Part shown: one piece after another, positions 14,486 to 22,069 of the stretch
How positions within the stretch are numbered: position 1 is the stretch's first letter
How the letters are laid out: every line of letters starts with the position of its first letter
IMG/VR virus record: IMGVR_UViG_3300009168_000100
Location: 1-26,732 of that record
Source: a virus
Length of the DNA stretch: 26,732 nt
Strand: one strand, 5' to 3'
Notes under the pieces: model-generated
Database searches by the model: none
What the model was told of the DNA's origin: nothing
What the model saw: the letters and a program-made list of their open reading frames with translations, nothing else
Position numbers and translations under genes: made by a program

Positions 14486-15013
14486 CTATGCCGTTGCGGT
14501 CTCGTCCCTGATCGTCCAGACGCCGAAGAAACCATTGGCATCCTTCTGCACCTCGGCCTCGATCTCGATCACCGTGAAATCATCCTCGTCGGTGATGAAG
14601 CTGAAATCACCGGACGGGACGAACGAGACGGTGGCGAGGAAGTCGACCTGCTGGCCGATGTCGTTGGTGCCGACGACCTTGATCTCGCCGGTAAACTCGG
14701 TCTTCGACAGGCCGCTCAGGGTGATGTTGCCATCGGTATCGGTGCCCTGCTCAGCGAGCGCGAAGAATGCAAGGTTATTGCCGGTGATCTCATCGAGCGT
14801 CATCTTGACCGTCGCACCGACCTGAGTGATGGCCGTGAAGTCCTTGGTCTTGATGCCCTCGCGCGAGCTGAAGTGCTCCTTCTTCTCGACGTTCGGCGTG
14901 TAGACGAACGATGGAGCGTTGCCGAGATCAACGAAGGATGACCCGCCGGCTTCCTTGAACGACACGATACCTTTGCCGATGTGATAATTTTGGACGTTGG
15001 GTGACGTGGGCAT
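14486..15013 (-). CDS. Major tail tube protein (175 aa)
   Basis: A beta-rich protein with typical tail tube features: an extended N-terminus (NVQNYHIGKGIVSFKEAGG), a middle strand-rich section (FTAITQVGATVKMTLDEITG) and a C-terminal sandwich (FSFITDEDDFTVIEIEAEVQ). It precedes the chaperone genes, as in lambda-like siphoviruses. ATG 15013 follows AGGAAAGG; the longer frame to 15124 overlaps the tail terminator gene without a start signal. It should polymerise into the tail tube around the tape measure. Confidence 0.82.
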   Translation of the reverse strand: MPTSPNVQNYHIGKGIVSFKEAGGSSFVDLGNAPSFVYTPNVEKKEHFSSREGIKTKDFTAITQVGATVKMTLDEITGNNLAFFALAEQGTDTDGNITLSGLSKTEFTGEIKVVGTNDIGQQVDFLATVSFVPSGDFSFITDEDDFTVIEIEAEVQKDANGFFGVWTIRDETATA

Positions 15014-15030
15014 GGCAAACCTTTCCTTTC

Positions 15031-15486
15031 CTAGAGATCGTCGGGCCGAAGCGTGTACTTGAACAAGAACTGCGCGCGCAGCGCGCCATGCAGCGAGCGC
15101 ATCCAGCCGAGATCGGTCTGGCATCCGAGATAACGGATTGCGCCGTTGCCGTGCCGCCCAGTCTTGACGATCTGCTCGTTGAGTTCGGTATCGGTCAGCA
15201 CCCGCTTGATCAGCTCGCGCCGCAGCGTCGTCAGATCGGAGCCAACCTCGTCGGCCTGCTGCGCGATGATGATCTCGGGTGTCATCTGCACATTGTAGGG
15301 TCGATGCGGTTGCTTCATTGACACATCACCCGCGCCGTCCGACTCCTCGTCGCCATCGAGCACAAGGACGGCCGGCAATTGATCCTCGGTGATGTCGACG
15401 TTGTTACGGTGCGCCGATCGGATGTTCGGAATGGTGGCGACCACCACGAGCAGCCGCGCCAGGATATCCTCGCGCACGTCAGCCAT
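15031..15486 (-). CDS. Tail terminator/completion-like protein (151 aa)
   Basis: A mixed alpha/beta protein: N-terminal helix (REDILARLLVVVATIPNIRS), then strands (DQLPAVLVLDGDEES, NVQMTPEIIIAQQ), a helix (TTLRRELIKRVLTDTELNEQ) and a final strand (RAQFLFKYTLRP). This fits lambda gpU-like tail terminators, and it sits directly before the tail tube gene. Its start overlaps the head-closure gene by 8 bp. The assignment is from synteny and fold pattern. Confidence 0.72.
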   Translation of the reverse strand: MADVREDILARLLVVVATIPNIRSAHRNNVDITEDQLPAVLVLDGDEESDGAGDVSMKQPHRPYNVQMTPEIIIAQQADEVGSDLTTLRRELIKRVLTDTELNEQIVKTGRHGNGAIRYLGCQTDLGWMRSLHGALRAQFLFKYTLRPDDL

Positions 15487-15832
15487 TGGTCGACTCGATC
15501 GCCTTCAGCAGAAACCGCACCTCGCCGACATCCTCGCCGTTCGGGCTGCCGCGCAGCTCGTAGGAGCGCACGACCCAAGTCCGGCCGTTGAAGGAAAGGA
15601 CCGCGTCCATGTAGTCGTCGCGCGCGATGCCATTGTCGGCAAGCTCGGGAATGCGGGCATAGGCACCAGGCCCGACGCTGCGCACCTCCACCGTGCCGCT
15701 GGTGTTGGTCTTCGGCCGGGTGTCGTCGATCACGGTGAGCGCGATCTCGCCCGCGGTTCCGGCGGTCAGCGTCGCCGGCACGCCCAGTTCGGCATAGACC
15801 GGATCGTAGAGGTCCGCGCTATAGTTGATCAT
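15479..15832 (-). CDS. Head closure / head-tail joining protein (117 aa)
   Basis: A small beta-barrel-type protein (AELGVPATLTAGTAGEIALT, LSFNGRTWVVRSYELRG, VGEVRFLLKAI) of the size and position of the head-closure (stopper) proteins that join the connector to the tail. ATG 15832 overlaps the upstream methyltransferase stop by 14 bp. In standard siphovirus order it would directly follow the gp6-like connector; here the sugar/methyl-transfer island separates the two. Confidence 0.72.
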   Translation of the reverse strand: MINYSADLYDPVYAELGVPATLTAGTAGEIALTVIDDTRPKTNTSGTVEVRSVGPGAYARIPELADNGIARDDYMDAVLSFNGRTWVVRSYELRGSPNGEDVGEVRFLLKAIESTNG

Positions 15833-16454
15833 CGGTTGCCCTTCGAAACGCGAATGTCCCGATGTCCTCGCGGCCGAGCTCAGTCTCGACCTTGCTTTCC
15901 GACACCAGCGCGAAACCGCACAGGTTCATCGCGAACACCAGCCCGTCGCGGGTGAAGTACCAGCAATGTTCCTCCGGCTTGAAATGCTTGGAGCGCAGCG
16001 CGTGCTCGGCGTCGCGGAAGATCGGTAGCGACGCAAACACCCAATCGCGCACGTTGGCGAGCAGGGACTGGAAGTCGGGGATATGCTCGAGCACGTCCCA
16101 CAGCGTGACCGCATCGAACGACACCAGATGCGGATCGACCAGCAGCTTGCGCTCATCGAGCCAGGCGAGCCCGGCCGGATTGACATCGTAGCCGTAGGTT
16201 GTGCGCCCGCGCCGATTGCGCAGCTCGACAAAGGCGCCCGAGCCGATGCCGACATCGATCAGTGTTCCTCTGTAATGCCGCTCGACGAAGTTGACCCGCG
16301 CCTCCATCAGCGCGCGGCCAAGCTCGGTCTGTGCATTGCGATCGAAGGCGTCGAAATAGTCCTGATCGTAAGGCGCGTGTCCGACCTCGACCGGGTAGTA
16401 GCCGATGCCGTGCTGCAGCCACCAGGTCAGGCAGCGATGCGAGAACTGCCCCAC
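15819..16454 (-). CDS. Class I SAM-dependent methyltransferase (about 211 aa)
   Basis: Motif I is clear (LIDVGIGSGAFVELR, residues ~65-79), followed by an acidic strand end (GYDVNPAG, D90) and motif FDAVTLWDVLEHI (~113-125), the pattern of Methyltransf_11/23-type enzymes. The N-terminus carries RCLTWWLQHGIGYYPVEVG. The start is uncertain: GTG 16454 is the first in-frame codon after frame-shadow sequence but lacks a ribosome site; ATG 16520 overlaps a coupled micro-ORF. The acceptor is unknown, perhaps a sugar or virion protein, given the glycosyltransferase nearby. Confidence 0.78.
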   Translation of the reverse strand: MGQFSHRCLTWWLQHGIGYYPVEVGHAPYDQDYFDAFDRNAQTELGRALMEARVNFVERHYRGTLIDVGIGSGAFVELRNRRGRTTYGYDVNPAGLAWLDERKLLVDPHLVSFDAVTLWDVLEHIPDFQSLLANVRDWVFASLPIFRDAEHALRSKHFKPEEHCWYFTRDGLVFAMNLCGFALVSESKVETELGREDIGTFAFRRATDDQL

Positions 16455-16516
16455 CAGCGGTAGAACTGGCCGAGCGGATCGGCGATCATCTTGTCGCAGG
16501 TGTGCAGCGTGTTCAT
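16427..16516 (-). CDS. Micro-ORF (29 aa) resembling the C-terminus of the GT9-like protein
   Basis: ATG 16516 overlaps the upstream stop as ATGA. The peptide (LHTCDKMIADPLGQFYRW) matches the last ~30 residues of the GT9-like gene product (LHACDKTIADPVGRFRRW), with close DNA identity and codon alignment. It may be the remnant 3' end of a second glycosyltransferase copy, or a retained small protein. It shares DNA with the uncertain 5' end of the methyltransferase in another frame. Confidence 0.5.
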   Translation of the reverse strand: MNTLHTCDKMIADPLGQFYRWWGSSRIAA

Positions 16517-17115
16517 GCATTGACAGCGGGCTTCCGTTCAAATGCCATCCAAGTCGTGTCGACGTGCCAAATGGCATCGCCTGCCAAATGCATCTCGTCG
16601 AGCACTGCCTTTACATCCACGGTGCCGAGGTCGTGGTAGTCATGCCAGACGATGATGCCGCCCGGACGAACCAGTGCCCGTGCCAGGAAACTGTCATGCA
16701 CAACAGCTTCGCGGCTGTGATCGCCGTCAATGAAGGCGGCATCACACGGCGCGAGGTCGGTCACGGTAAGATCGAGCGAACCGCGCGGTCGGATGATCAG
16801 ATGAAACCTCGGGTCTGATAAAACCATTTCGCCCGGATTTGCCACGGCATTGTCACTCTGAATCGGCAGAGCCGGCATATAGTCGAGCGGCACATCGATG
16901 CCGGTATAACGCTCGATCCCGGCCACATTCACCATGATCGCCTTAGCAGTGCGACCTACGTTGACCCCGAATTCAATGACGTGACGCGGCCGTTCCACGC
17001 TGCGCACGAGTGCGATCAATGTTTCTAGTTCGCCTTCGGGCATGAACCGTTTCGGTAGAGCGCGCCAATCAATCGGCTGCACGCCCAGTGACGATCGCGG
17101 CACACTAGGCAGCAT
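16513..17115 (-). CDS. Methyltransf_24-type SAM methyltransferase (200 aa)
   Basis: Residues 46-60 hold a motif I variant (VIEFGVNVGRTAKAIM). GIDVP (72-76) ends the second strand. CDAAFIDGDHS (124-134) and VRPGGIIVWHDYHD (149-162) are the diagnostic pattern of Methyltransf_24 enzymes, which often act on sugars in polysaccharide or glycan pathways. ATG 17115 overlaps the glycosyltransferase stop by 11 bp; the longer frame to 17229 is shadow. Together with the flanking genes it suggests methylated sugar decoration. The acceptor is not visible. Confidence 0.78.
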   Translation of the reverse strand: MLPSVPRSSLGVQPIDWRALPKRFMPEGELETLIALVRSVERPRHVIEFGVNVGRTAKAIMVNVAGIERYTGIDVPLDYMPALPIQSDNAVANPGEMVLSDPRFHLIIRPRGSLDLTVTDLAPCDAAFIDGDHSREAVVHDSFLARALVRPGGIIVWHDYHDLGTVDVKAVLDEMHLAGDAIWHVDTTWMAFERKPAVNA

Positions 17116-18010
17116 GGCCAATCCGTTGTTCCGTGGCCCAGCGGCGGAATCGCCCCACCGGATCGGCGATCGTTTTGTCGCAGGCGTGCAGCATGTTCGT
17201 GCATCGGCAGAACTTCTCCGGTACGGCAAATCCGATGCGGCGCAGATCGAGCCGCGGGTCGGTGATCTTCTCGGGCGCGTTGTGACCGCCCTGGCCGCCC
17301 ATCACCACGAAGGCCTTGGTCTTGAGCGCCAGTGCCGCCGGCACGATCCAGCCGACGCCGCCGACGACGATGTCGGCGTCACGCACCAGGGCGAGCAGCT
17401 CGCGCACCTTAAGCTCGCCGTGGACGAAATAGCGATGTGCCGGTGGCGGCTCGCCGACCACCCATTCCTCGCCCGGCGCGAGATCGGCGACCGCGACCAC
17501 GGTATGGGTCGCCATCAGCTCACGCGCCAGGTCCGCGATATATTCCGGGTGCGGATTGCGCGCCTCATTGTGCCATTCACTGCGCACCGTGACCGGGCGG
17601 ATAACCGCGATCGGCCATTCCGATTTGACCGGCGATGGCCCCATATCCGGCAGATCGAACAGCGCCGGATCAAAGACGACCCTCAGCGCCGCCCACCGGC
17701 ATTCCAGCGAGCGGATGATCGAGCGCGAGCCCAGATCGAAATAGCCGACCTTGATCTGACGCATCGGCGCCGGCGCCGATCGCATCCACCGCTCCGGCGG
17801 TTGCCGCGCCATGTTCTTCTGCTGCGTGCGCAGCTTGCGACTACCGCAGACGAACTTGATATCCAGATCGGCGTAAAGCTCGGGCCACGGCGTCTCGAGG
17901 TGGATATCGTATTGCTCTGCCGCCGCGCGCACGAATGGCCGCGAGAAGATGTTGTCGCCGAGGCCCCACATGCCGCGGACCAGGACTGGCTTAGGCGGCG
18001 CGCCGCTCAC
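17105..18010 (-). CDS. Glycosyltransferase family 9-like protein (301 aa)
   Basis: The N-terminal strand-loop KPVLVRGMWGLGDNIFSRPF is like GT9 (heptosyltransferase-type) Rossmann folds. The C-terminal half has RDADIVVGGVGWIVPAALAL, typical of the nucleotide-sugar side, and ends with a Cys-rich CRCTNMLHACDK tail. GTG 18010 keeps the first strand intact and overlaps the upstream stop; ATG 17971 would cut that strand off. It would move a sugar from a nucleotide donor, acceptor unknown. Such genes are unusual between connector and head-closure genes. Confidence 0.75.
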   Translation of the reverse strand: MSGAPPKPVLVRGMWGLGDNIFSRPFVRAAAEQYDIHLETPWPELYADLDIKFVCGSRKLRTQQKNMARQPPERWMRSAPAPMRQIKVGYFDLGSRSIIRSLECRWAALRVVFDPALFDLPDMGPSPVKSEWPIAVIRPVTVRSEWHNEARNPHPEYIADLARELMATHTVVAVADLAPGEEWVVGEPPPAHRYFVHGELKVRELLALVRDADIVVGGVGWIVPAALALKTKAFVVMGGQGGHNAPEKITDPRLDLRRIGFAVPEKFCRCTNMLHACDKTIADPVGRFRRWATEQRIGHAA

Positions 18011-18635
18011 CCAGCACGTCCTGCAGGCTGATGACCGGAAGCAGATCGCCCCACGCCGTTCCCGGCGAGGCATTGAACGCCGCGATCTTGAGCGCCCGCA
18101 GCGACGGCACGATGGTCACCAGATCGGCATGCTGCTTGTCGTAGCAGCCGGGCTTGTGCGGCCAGCGATGCGGCGGGTGATGGTGGCTGCGGCCGTCGGC
18201 GGCCAGCTTGCCGTCGGCGCCGAGCCAGACGATGGTCCCGCCTGGCCCGATCAGATGCGCCGCCAGGTTGGTCGCCGCCGTCAACGAGGTGAACTTCTGC
18301 ATCAGGCTGTCGTGCGCGAGCGCCAATCCCGGCGGCTTGGCGGCGCGGCACATCCGCACCTTCGGGTCGGTGACCAGCCGCGAGACGCTGACGACACGGC
18401 CGCGGAAGCCCGCCACCGCCGCCTGGTTGTCGGGCTCGTTATACCAGCGCCAGTCGCCGAAGAAGAGAAAGTCCGCCCACGGCAGTTTGTAGACGCTGGA
18501 ATTGATCGCGATGACGCGCCGCCCGCGCAGCGCGTCGAGATCGACGCCGAGCACCGACGGCCCGCCGCCGACGATGAAGACGGTCTCGCCCGGCCATTCG
18601 CGCGGGACCGACCAGAACGATGGACTACGCGACAT
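17991..18635 (-). CDS. MptE-like/DUF115-type Rossmann protein (214 aa)
   Basis: The start (ETVFIVGGGPSVLGVDLDAL, then RVIAINSSVYKLPWADFLFF) has the GGGPS nucleotide loop and AINS motif of the MptE-like (DUF115) group, often found with glycan biosynthesis and flagellin/surface glycosylation genes. The central part contains GTIVWLGADGK and a His-rich HHHPPHRWPHK stretch. It overlaps the connector gene by 11 bp and the GT9-like gene by 20 bp. The specific reaction is unknown; sugar or nucleotide-linked transfer is inferred from neighbours. Confidence 0.68.
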   Translation of the reverse strand: MSRSPSFWSVPREWPGETVFIVGGGPSVLGVDLDALRGRRVIAINSSVYKLPWADFLFFGDWRWYNEPDNQAAVAGFRGRVVSVSRLVTDPKVRMCRAAKPPGLALAHDSLMQKFTSLTAATNLAAHLIGPGGTIVWLGADGKLAADGRSHHHPPHRWPHKPGCYDKQHADLVTIVPSLRALKIAAFNASPGTAWGDLLPVISLQDVLGERRAA

Positions 18636-19245
18636 GCAGGCGCCGATAGGGTTTGATCAGATCGACAACGACCGCTGACAGATATCCCGATGAGGCGGTC
18701 GACAGCGACGGTGTGAAATAAGAGACGCGGGTATCGCCGTGCTGCACCTCGCGGATGCCGGGATCGCGCGCGCCGGTGGTGCGGCCGTCATTGACCGCCT
18801 GGATCACTGCCTGCTGCAGCCGCGCCGGCGCTTCTTCCGGCAGGTCGTAACCGCCGGAATAGAGTACGGCCACGACGGTGTCGCCCCAATAGCCGCCGGT
18901 CCACAGCCGCCCGCTCGCCGGATCAAATTCAATGTCGCCCGCCGTGGCGCCTGCGGTCGAGACCTCGGCCACCTCGACCACCGGATAGAGCGACAGGGTC
19001 AGCGCCTGCCGTTCCAGCAGATATTCATTGTGGTCGAGCGTGAAAGTCTCGATCGCCTCGGCGAGCCCGAAACGGCGGTTGCAATACTCTGCAATGAGCC
19101 GTGACTGCATCGTAATCGCGGCTTGCAGCGCGGCATCCTCCTCGGTGCCCGTGATGCCGAGCGCGAATTTGAGATCGTCGAGGCTGATCAGGTCGGGACC
19201 GGCGCTGTCGGTCGCCTCGCTGAGAATTTCGAGAATGGAGTGCAT
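18625..19245 (-). CDS. Head-tail connector, gp6-like (206 aa)
   Basis: The start ISLDDLKFALGITGTEEDAA, then LQAAITMQSRLIAEYCNRRF, is the typical helical opening of phage gp6-like head-tail connectors. A beta section with TLSLYPVVEVAEV and LYSGGYDLPEEAPARLQQAV follows, another hallmark of the family. It would form a ring below the portal. TAATG couples it to the upstream collagen-like gene. Confidence 0.85.
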   Translation of the reverse strand: MHSILEILSEATDSAGPDLISLDDLKFALGITGTEEDAALQAAITMQSRLIAEYCNRRFGLAEAIETFTLDHNEYLLERQALTLSLYPVVEVAEVSTAGATAGDIEFDPASGRLWTGGYWGDTVVAVLYSGGYDLPEEAPARLQQAVIQAVNDGRTTGARDPGIREVQHGDTRVSYFTPSLSTASSGYLSAVVVDLIKPYRRLHVA

Positions 19246-19859
19246 TATTTCAACCTGAGCGGCTCGAGCGCGCGTTTCTCATCCGCGCGCGCGTCGCGGC
19301 CATCGCTGCCGCGCTTGACGGCCAGGCGCCAGTCATCGGACTTGCCGGGCTTGGCTGATGTCTCGGCCTGGGCGATGAAGAACGAACCGCCCAGCGTGAC
19401 ACCATCGCCAGCGGCATAGCTTGCGCCTTCCTTCCAGACGCCGGCATCGAGCACGACCGCGGTCTTGATCTCATGCACGGTGTCGCCGATGGCCAAGCGC
19501 AAGGTGCGACCGCCATCCGGCGTGGTGACTGACGCGGTCTTGAACGCACGCCCGACCTGCTCGACGGCGTAATCCTGCAGGAAGGTCAGATCGCTGGCAT
19601 TGCGGCCGGGCTCGCCCTTCTCGCCGCGCTCACCGTTCCTGCCGTCGATCCCAGGCGGGCCGATTGCGCCGGGGTTGCCCGGTTCACCGCGCTCACCCTT
19701 CTCGCCACGCTCGCCTTGCAGACCGGTTGTGCCCGGCGGTCCCGGCATGCGCGCCAGGGCGCGAACCTCGGTCAGCGCCAACTGGCACATGCGCAGGCAG
19801 ACGCCGAGCGTTTCGTTGAGGGTGTAGGACGGCGCCGGGATCATCGGTGTATCGCTCAT
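19245..19859 (-). CDS. Collagen-like protein with carbohydrate-binding-type C-terminus (204 aa)
   Basis: A helical N-terminus leads into 16 G-X-Y triplets at residues 40-87 (GER, GEK, GEP rich, which favours a stable triple helix). A short helical spacer follows, then a W/G-rich domain ([20 protein letters not shown], then [17 protein letters not shown]) resembling carbohydrate-binding modules of tail fibres. Its place between portal and connector genes is not usual for a tail fibre; it may be a head or neck fibre. ATG 19859 is preceded by CAGGG. Confidence 0.8.
   Translation of the reverse strand: MSDTPMIPAPSYTLNETLGVCLRMCQLALTEVRALARMPGPPGTTGLQGERGEKGERGEPGNPGAIGPPGIDGRNGERGEKGEPGRNASDLTFLQDYAVEQVGRAFKTASVTTPDGGRTLRLAIGDTVHEIKTAVVLDAGVWKEGASYAAGDGVTLGGSFFIAQAETSAKPGKSDDWRLAVKRGSDGRDARADEKRALEPLRLK
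19599..19742 (-). repeat. Collagen-type G-X-Y repeat coding tract (16 triplets)
   Basis: Nine-base periodic DNA encoding Gly-X-Y triplets in the 204-residue protein. Such tracts can recombine and change length. It shares its repeat style with 21452-21694. Confidence 0.85.
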
Positions 19860-19869
19860 GCCCTGGCCC

Positions 19870-20268
19870 CTAGCTAAAAATTTCGTCGGCGCGCGCTTGC
19901 GTCAGGATGCCATCAGCAACCAAGTTATCCTTGAGCGTCTTCGTCTTCTTCTTGTCCATGTTGATCACCGGATCGGAGGTGACGTTGTCCCAATCCTTTG
20001 CCATCTTGCCGTTGTCACTGGTGCGCCGCTTCTGCAGCGCCAGATACTCGGCATTGCTCCAGCGGGCGATAAAATCGCCGGTCGGCACGGCGCCGAGCGG
20101 ATCGATCGGAATGGTGGCGATGACGTTGTCGCCGGCATCCTTCTGGGCCTGGGTTGCGGTTTCGCCCGGCGCCCAGGTCCAGGTCGAGCGGTCGTCGGCT
20201 TTGCCGACAGAGCACGAAATGATCGGGCTGACATCGGCAATGGCGGCGTGTAGCGTTGCTGCGTCCAT
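19870..20268 (-). CDS. Hypothetical phage protein (132 aa)
   Basis: No named domain recognised. The N-terminus ([20 protein letters not shown]) leads to a middle part ([20 protein letters not shown]) and a Lys-rich C-terminus ([20 protein letters not shown]). The sequence resembles small accessory proteins found beside fibre genes. It lies between two collagen-like genes, so a fibre accessory or chaperone role is possible but unproven. Confidence 0.62.
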   Translation of the reverse strand: MDAATLHAAIADVSPIISCSVGKADDRSTWTWAPGETATQAQKDAGDNVIATIPIDPLGAVPTGDFIARWSNAEYLALQKRRTSDNGKMAKDWDNVTSDPVINMDKKKTKTLKDNLVADGILTQARADEIFS

Positions 20269-20278
20269 GGCATCACAT

Positions 20279-21886
20279 CTACATTGTCAAGTAACCTTGA
20301 AGCTGCGCGTCCGAATTGTAGTTGAACCCGTTGGCGTTCACGCCATCACCTGACTCGACAGCACAAATTGCATGATGTCCTAAAAACTGTTGCGGCTTCA
20401 TAAGTGTGATCGGAGTGAAAAAATGCGTGGCGGCAAATGTCGCATTAATAAAGCATTTAGCTCCGCTGTAAGTCGTGGTCGAGTCTACACCAATGCCGAT
20501 GAAAGCACCCGCACTTCCAGCAGCAGCAGTAGCCAATGTGGTTTGATAATTGGCGCAAACCGTGTCCTCTGCTAATCCCATCACAAATGAAATTTGCATG
20601 CCGGCGGAAGCCTCGGCCTGTCTATACGCAAATGTCGAATAGGTATAATTCGCCCCACTATTGACGACTACTGCGCTGAATTGTATCCGATTATAACAAT
20701 TCCAAACTCCTAGAAAGCCAGCAGTTCCGCCCGCAGCCGAACCCCCCAATATCCAATCCAGCGTGGATGATGCATTGCTGCGCGTGCTGCCGACATAGGT
20801 GCCGCGCTGCGCTGCTGGCCCCGTCGTAGTGCCGTTGCCGATGGTGGCGTTATTGAGCCAGATGCCGTTTACACGCACCAACGCAGTGCCAGCAGATCGC
20901 GCCGTATCACTCGTCCAATCGGGGCCGTGACAGAGCCTGACCGCACTGCCATCGAGAAAGATAAACCAATCATTGACCTTGCTTGCACCGATCGCGGCGG
21001 GGTTATGAATGGTATCTGTCAGTGCCGACGGCAATTCCACAAAGGACTTCATCAGAAAATTGGTGCCGTCGTAGAGCGGGATAAAATTGCCGACGAATGG
21101 AGTATAATAGATTATGTTGTTGGCAGCGGACGTGGCTGTCATCACCGGCACGCTGGCCTGCAACGTCAGCCGCCCCTGCGGCGGTCCTGGTGTTGCCGCA
21201 CCGCCGCCGCCCGTTGCCGCGAGCGTGCCCGCTGTGAACGTCAACCCGGTACCGATCATAACTGCGGCCCAGGTATTGGCGGCCGAGCGATAGTAGATCG
21301 TGTTGGTGCCGGTGAGCGCCGCAATGGCGGTGAGATCGGCGTCGAGCGGCTGATAGGCGCCTGCAATGGCCGCGGTCGTGGAGTAGGCCGACAGGTCGAT
21401 AGACAGCGTGCCCGAGACTAACGACAGCGGCGCGTTGGCAGTCACAACACCGGCCGGACCGGTGGGGCCGGGATCACCTTGCGGCCCTTGTGGTCCCTGT
21501 ATTCCGGGCGTGCCGGGCGGGCCTTGCGCACCGGTCGCGCCGGGCGGTCCTTGCGCGCCGGTGTCACCTTGCGGCCCTTGCGGTCCGGTGTCGCCTGTGT
21601 CGCCCTTCGGGCCCGGTGCTCCGTCCGCTCCTGCTGGACCTGGATCGCCTTGCGGGCCGGGCGGCCCCTCTGGCCCGGGCGGTCCCGGCGGGCCTTGCTC
21701 GCCGCCACCTTCGCCGCTTCCGCTGCTTCCGCCGCCGCTGGGCGCGATCCGGATGCGATCGATGCGCTCGTTTAGCTCGTCGACATCCTCATAAAGCTCG
21801 GTGAAATTGTTGTTACACTTGGTGAACGAGATACGAATCTCATCGTTGGGCGGCAGCTCGTCGATGTTGATAATCTGCTGCGTCAT
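20279..21886 (-). CDS. Collagen-like fibre protein (535 aa)
   Basis: Residues 23-46 form a short coiled coil ([20 protein letters not shown]) that could trimerise the chain. Residues 65-145 are 27 G-X-Y triplets. A Gly/Ser/Thr-rich beta stalk ([20 protein letters not shown]) is followed by a ~330-residue C-terminal domain with several Cys and aromatic residues ([30 protein letters not shown]). The DNA of that last domain is visibly more AT-rich, suggesting exchange. ATG directly follows the upstream stop (TAAATG). Probably a fibre; its site in the head module favours head decoration. Confidence 0.83.
   Translation of the reverse strand: MTQQIINIDELPPNDEIRISFTKCNNNFTELYEDVDELNERIDRIRIAPSGGGSSGSGEGGGEQGPPGPPGPEGPPGPQGDPGPAGADGAPGPKGDTGDTGPQGPQGDTGAQGPPGATGAQGPPGTPGIQGPQGPQGDPGPTGPAGVVTANAPLSLVSGTLSIDLSAYSTTAAIAGAYQPLDADLTAIAALTGTNTIYYRSAANTWAAVMIGTGLTFTAGTLAATGGGGAATPGPPQGRLTLQASVPVMTATSAANNIIYYTPFVGNFIPLYDGTNFLMKSFVELPSALTDTIHNPAAIGASKVNDWFIFLDGSAVRLCHGPDWTSDTARSAGTALVRVNGIWLNNATIGNGTTTGPAAQRGTYVGSTRSNASSTLDWILGGSAAGGTAGFLGVWNCYNRIQFSAVVVNSGANYTYSTFAYRQAEASAGMQISFVMGLAEDTVCANYQTTLATAAAGSAGAFIGIGVDSTTTYSGAKCFINATFAATHFFTPITLMKPQQFLGHHAICAVESGDGVNANGFNYNSDAQLQGYLTM
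21452..21694 (-). repeat. Collagen-type G-X-Y repeat coding tract (27 triplets)
   Basis: Nine-base periodic DNA encoding residues 65-145 of the 535-residue fibre ([12 protein letters not shown] triplets). It was checked as a CRISPR candidate and rejected: the period is 9 bases and the reading frame is kept throughout. Confidence 0.88.
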
Positions 21887-22069
21887 TTACGAATTGCTTG
21901 GCTCTTGTGGCTTGAGCGGCGGCGACTCGTGCAGCAGCCGCACGGCAAGAGCCACTTGCTCGGCGAGGTCGGGCGGCACCATGGTCTTGCTGTAAGCCTC
22001 GGCGACGCATTCGCGCACGAACGGCACCATGCCTTTGGCAAGTTCGGTGATATCGCTGGCATCCATCAT
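21887..22069 (-). CDS. Small helical phage protein (60 aa)
   Basis: Starts at ATG 22069, overlapping the portal stop (ATGA; a second ATG follows at 22066). One amphipathic helical stretch (ITELAKGMVPFVRECVAEAY) precedes a Pro-rich end. No family recognised. Its tight coupling to the portal gene and directly abutting downstream fibre gene support it being real. Confidence 0.65.
   Translation of the reverse strand: MMDASDITELAKGMVPFVRECVAEAYSKTMVPPDLAEQVALAVRLLHESPPLKPQEPSNS

Noticed and set aside
16520-16577. N-terminal extension of the SAM methyltransferase to 16577
   Set aside because: Residues before about 16454 read as a frame shadow of the adjacent genes and give no methyltransferase pattern.
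21430-21710. Possible CRISPR-like direct repeats
   Set aside because: The 9-base period keeps frame and encodes G-X-Y collagen triplets; there are no constant repeats with unique spacers.
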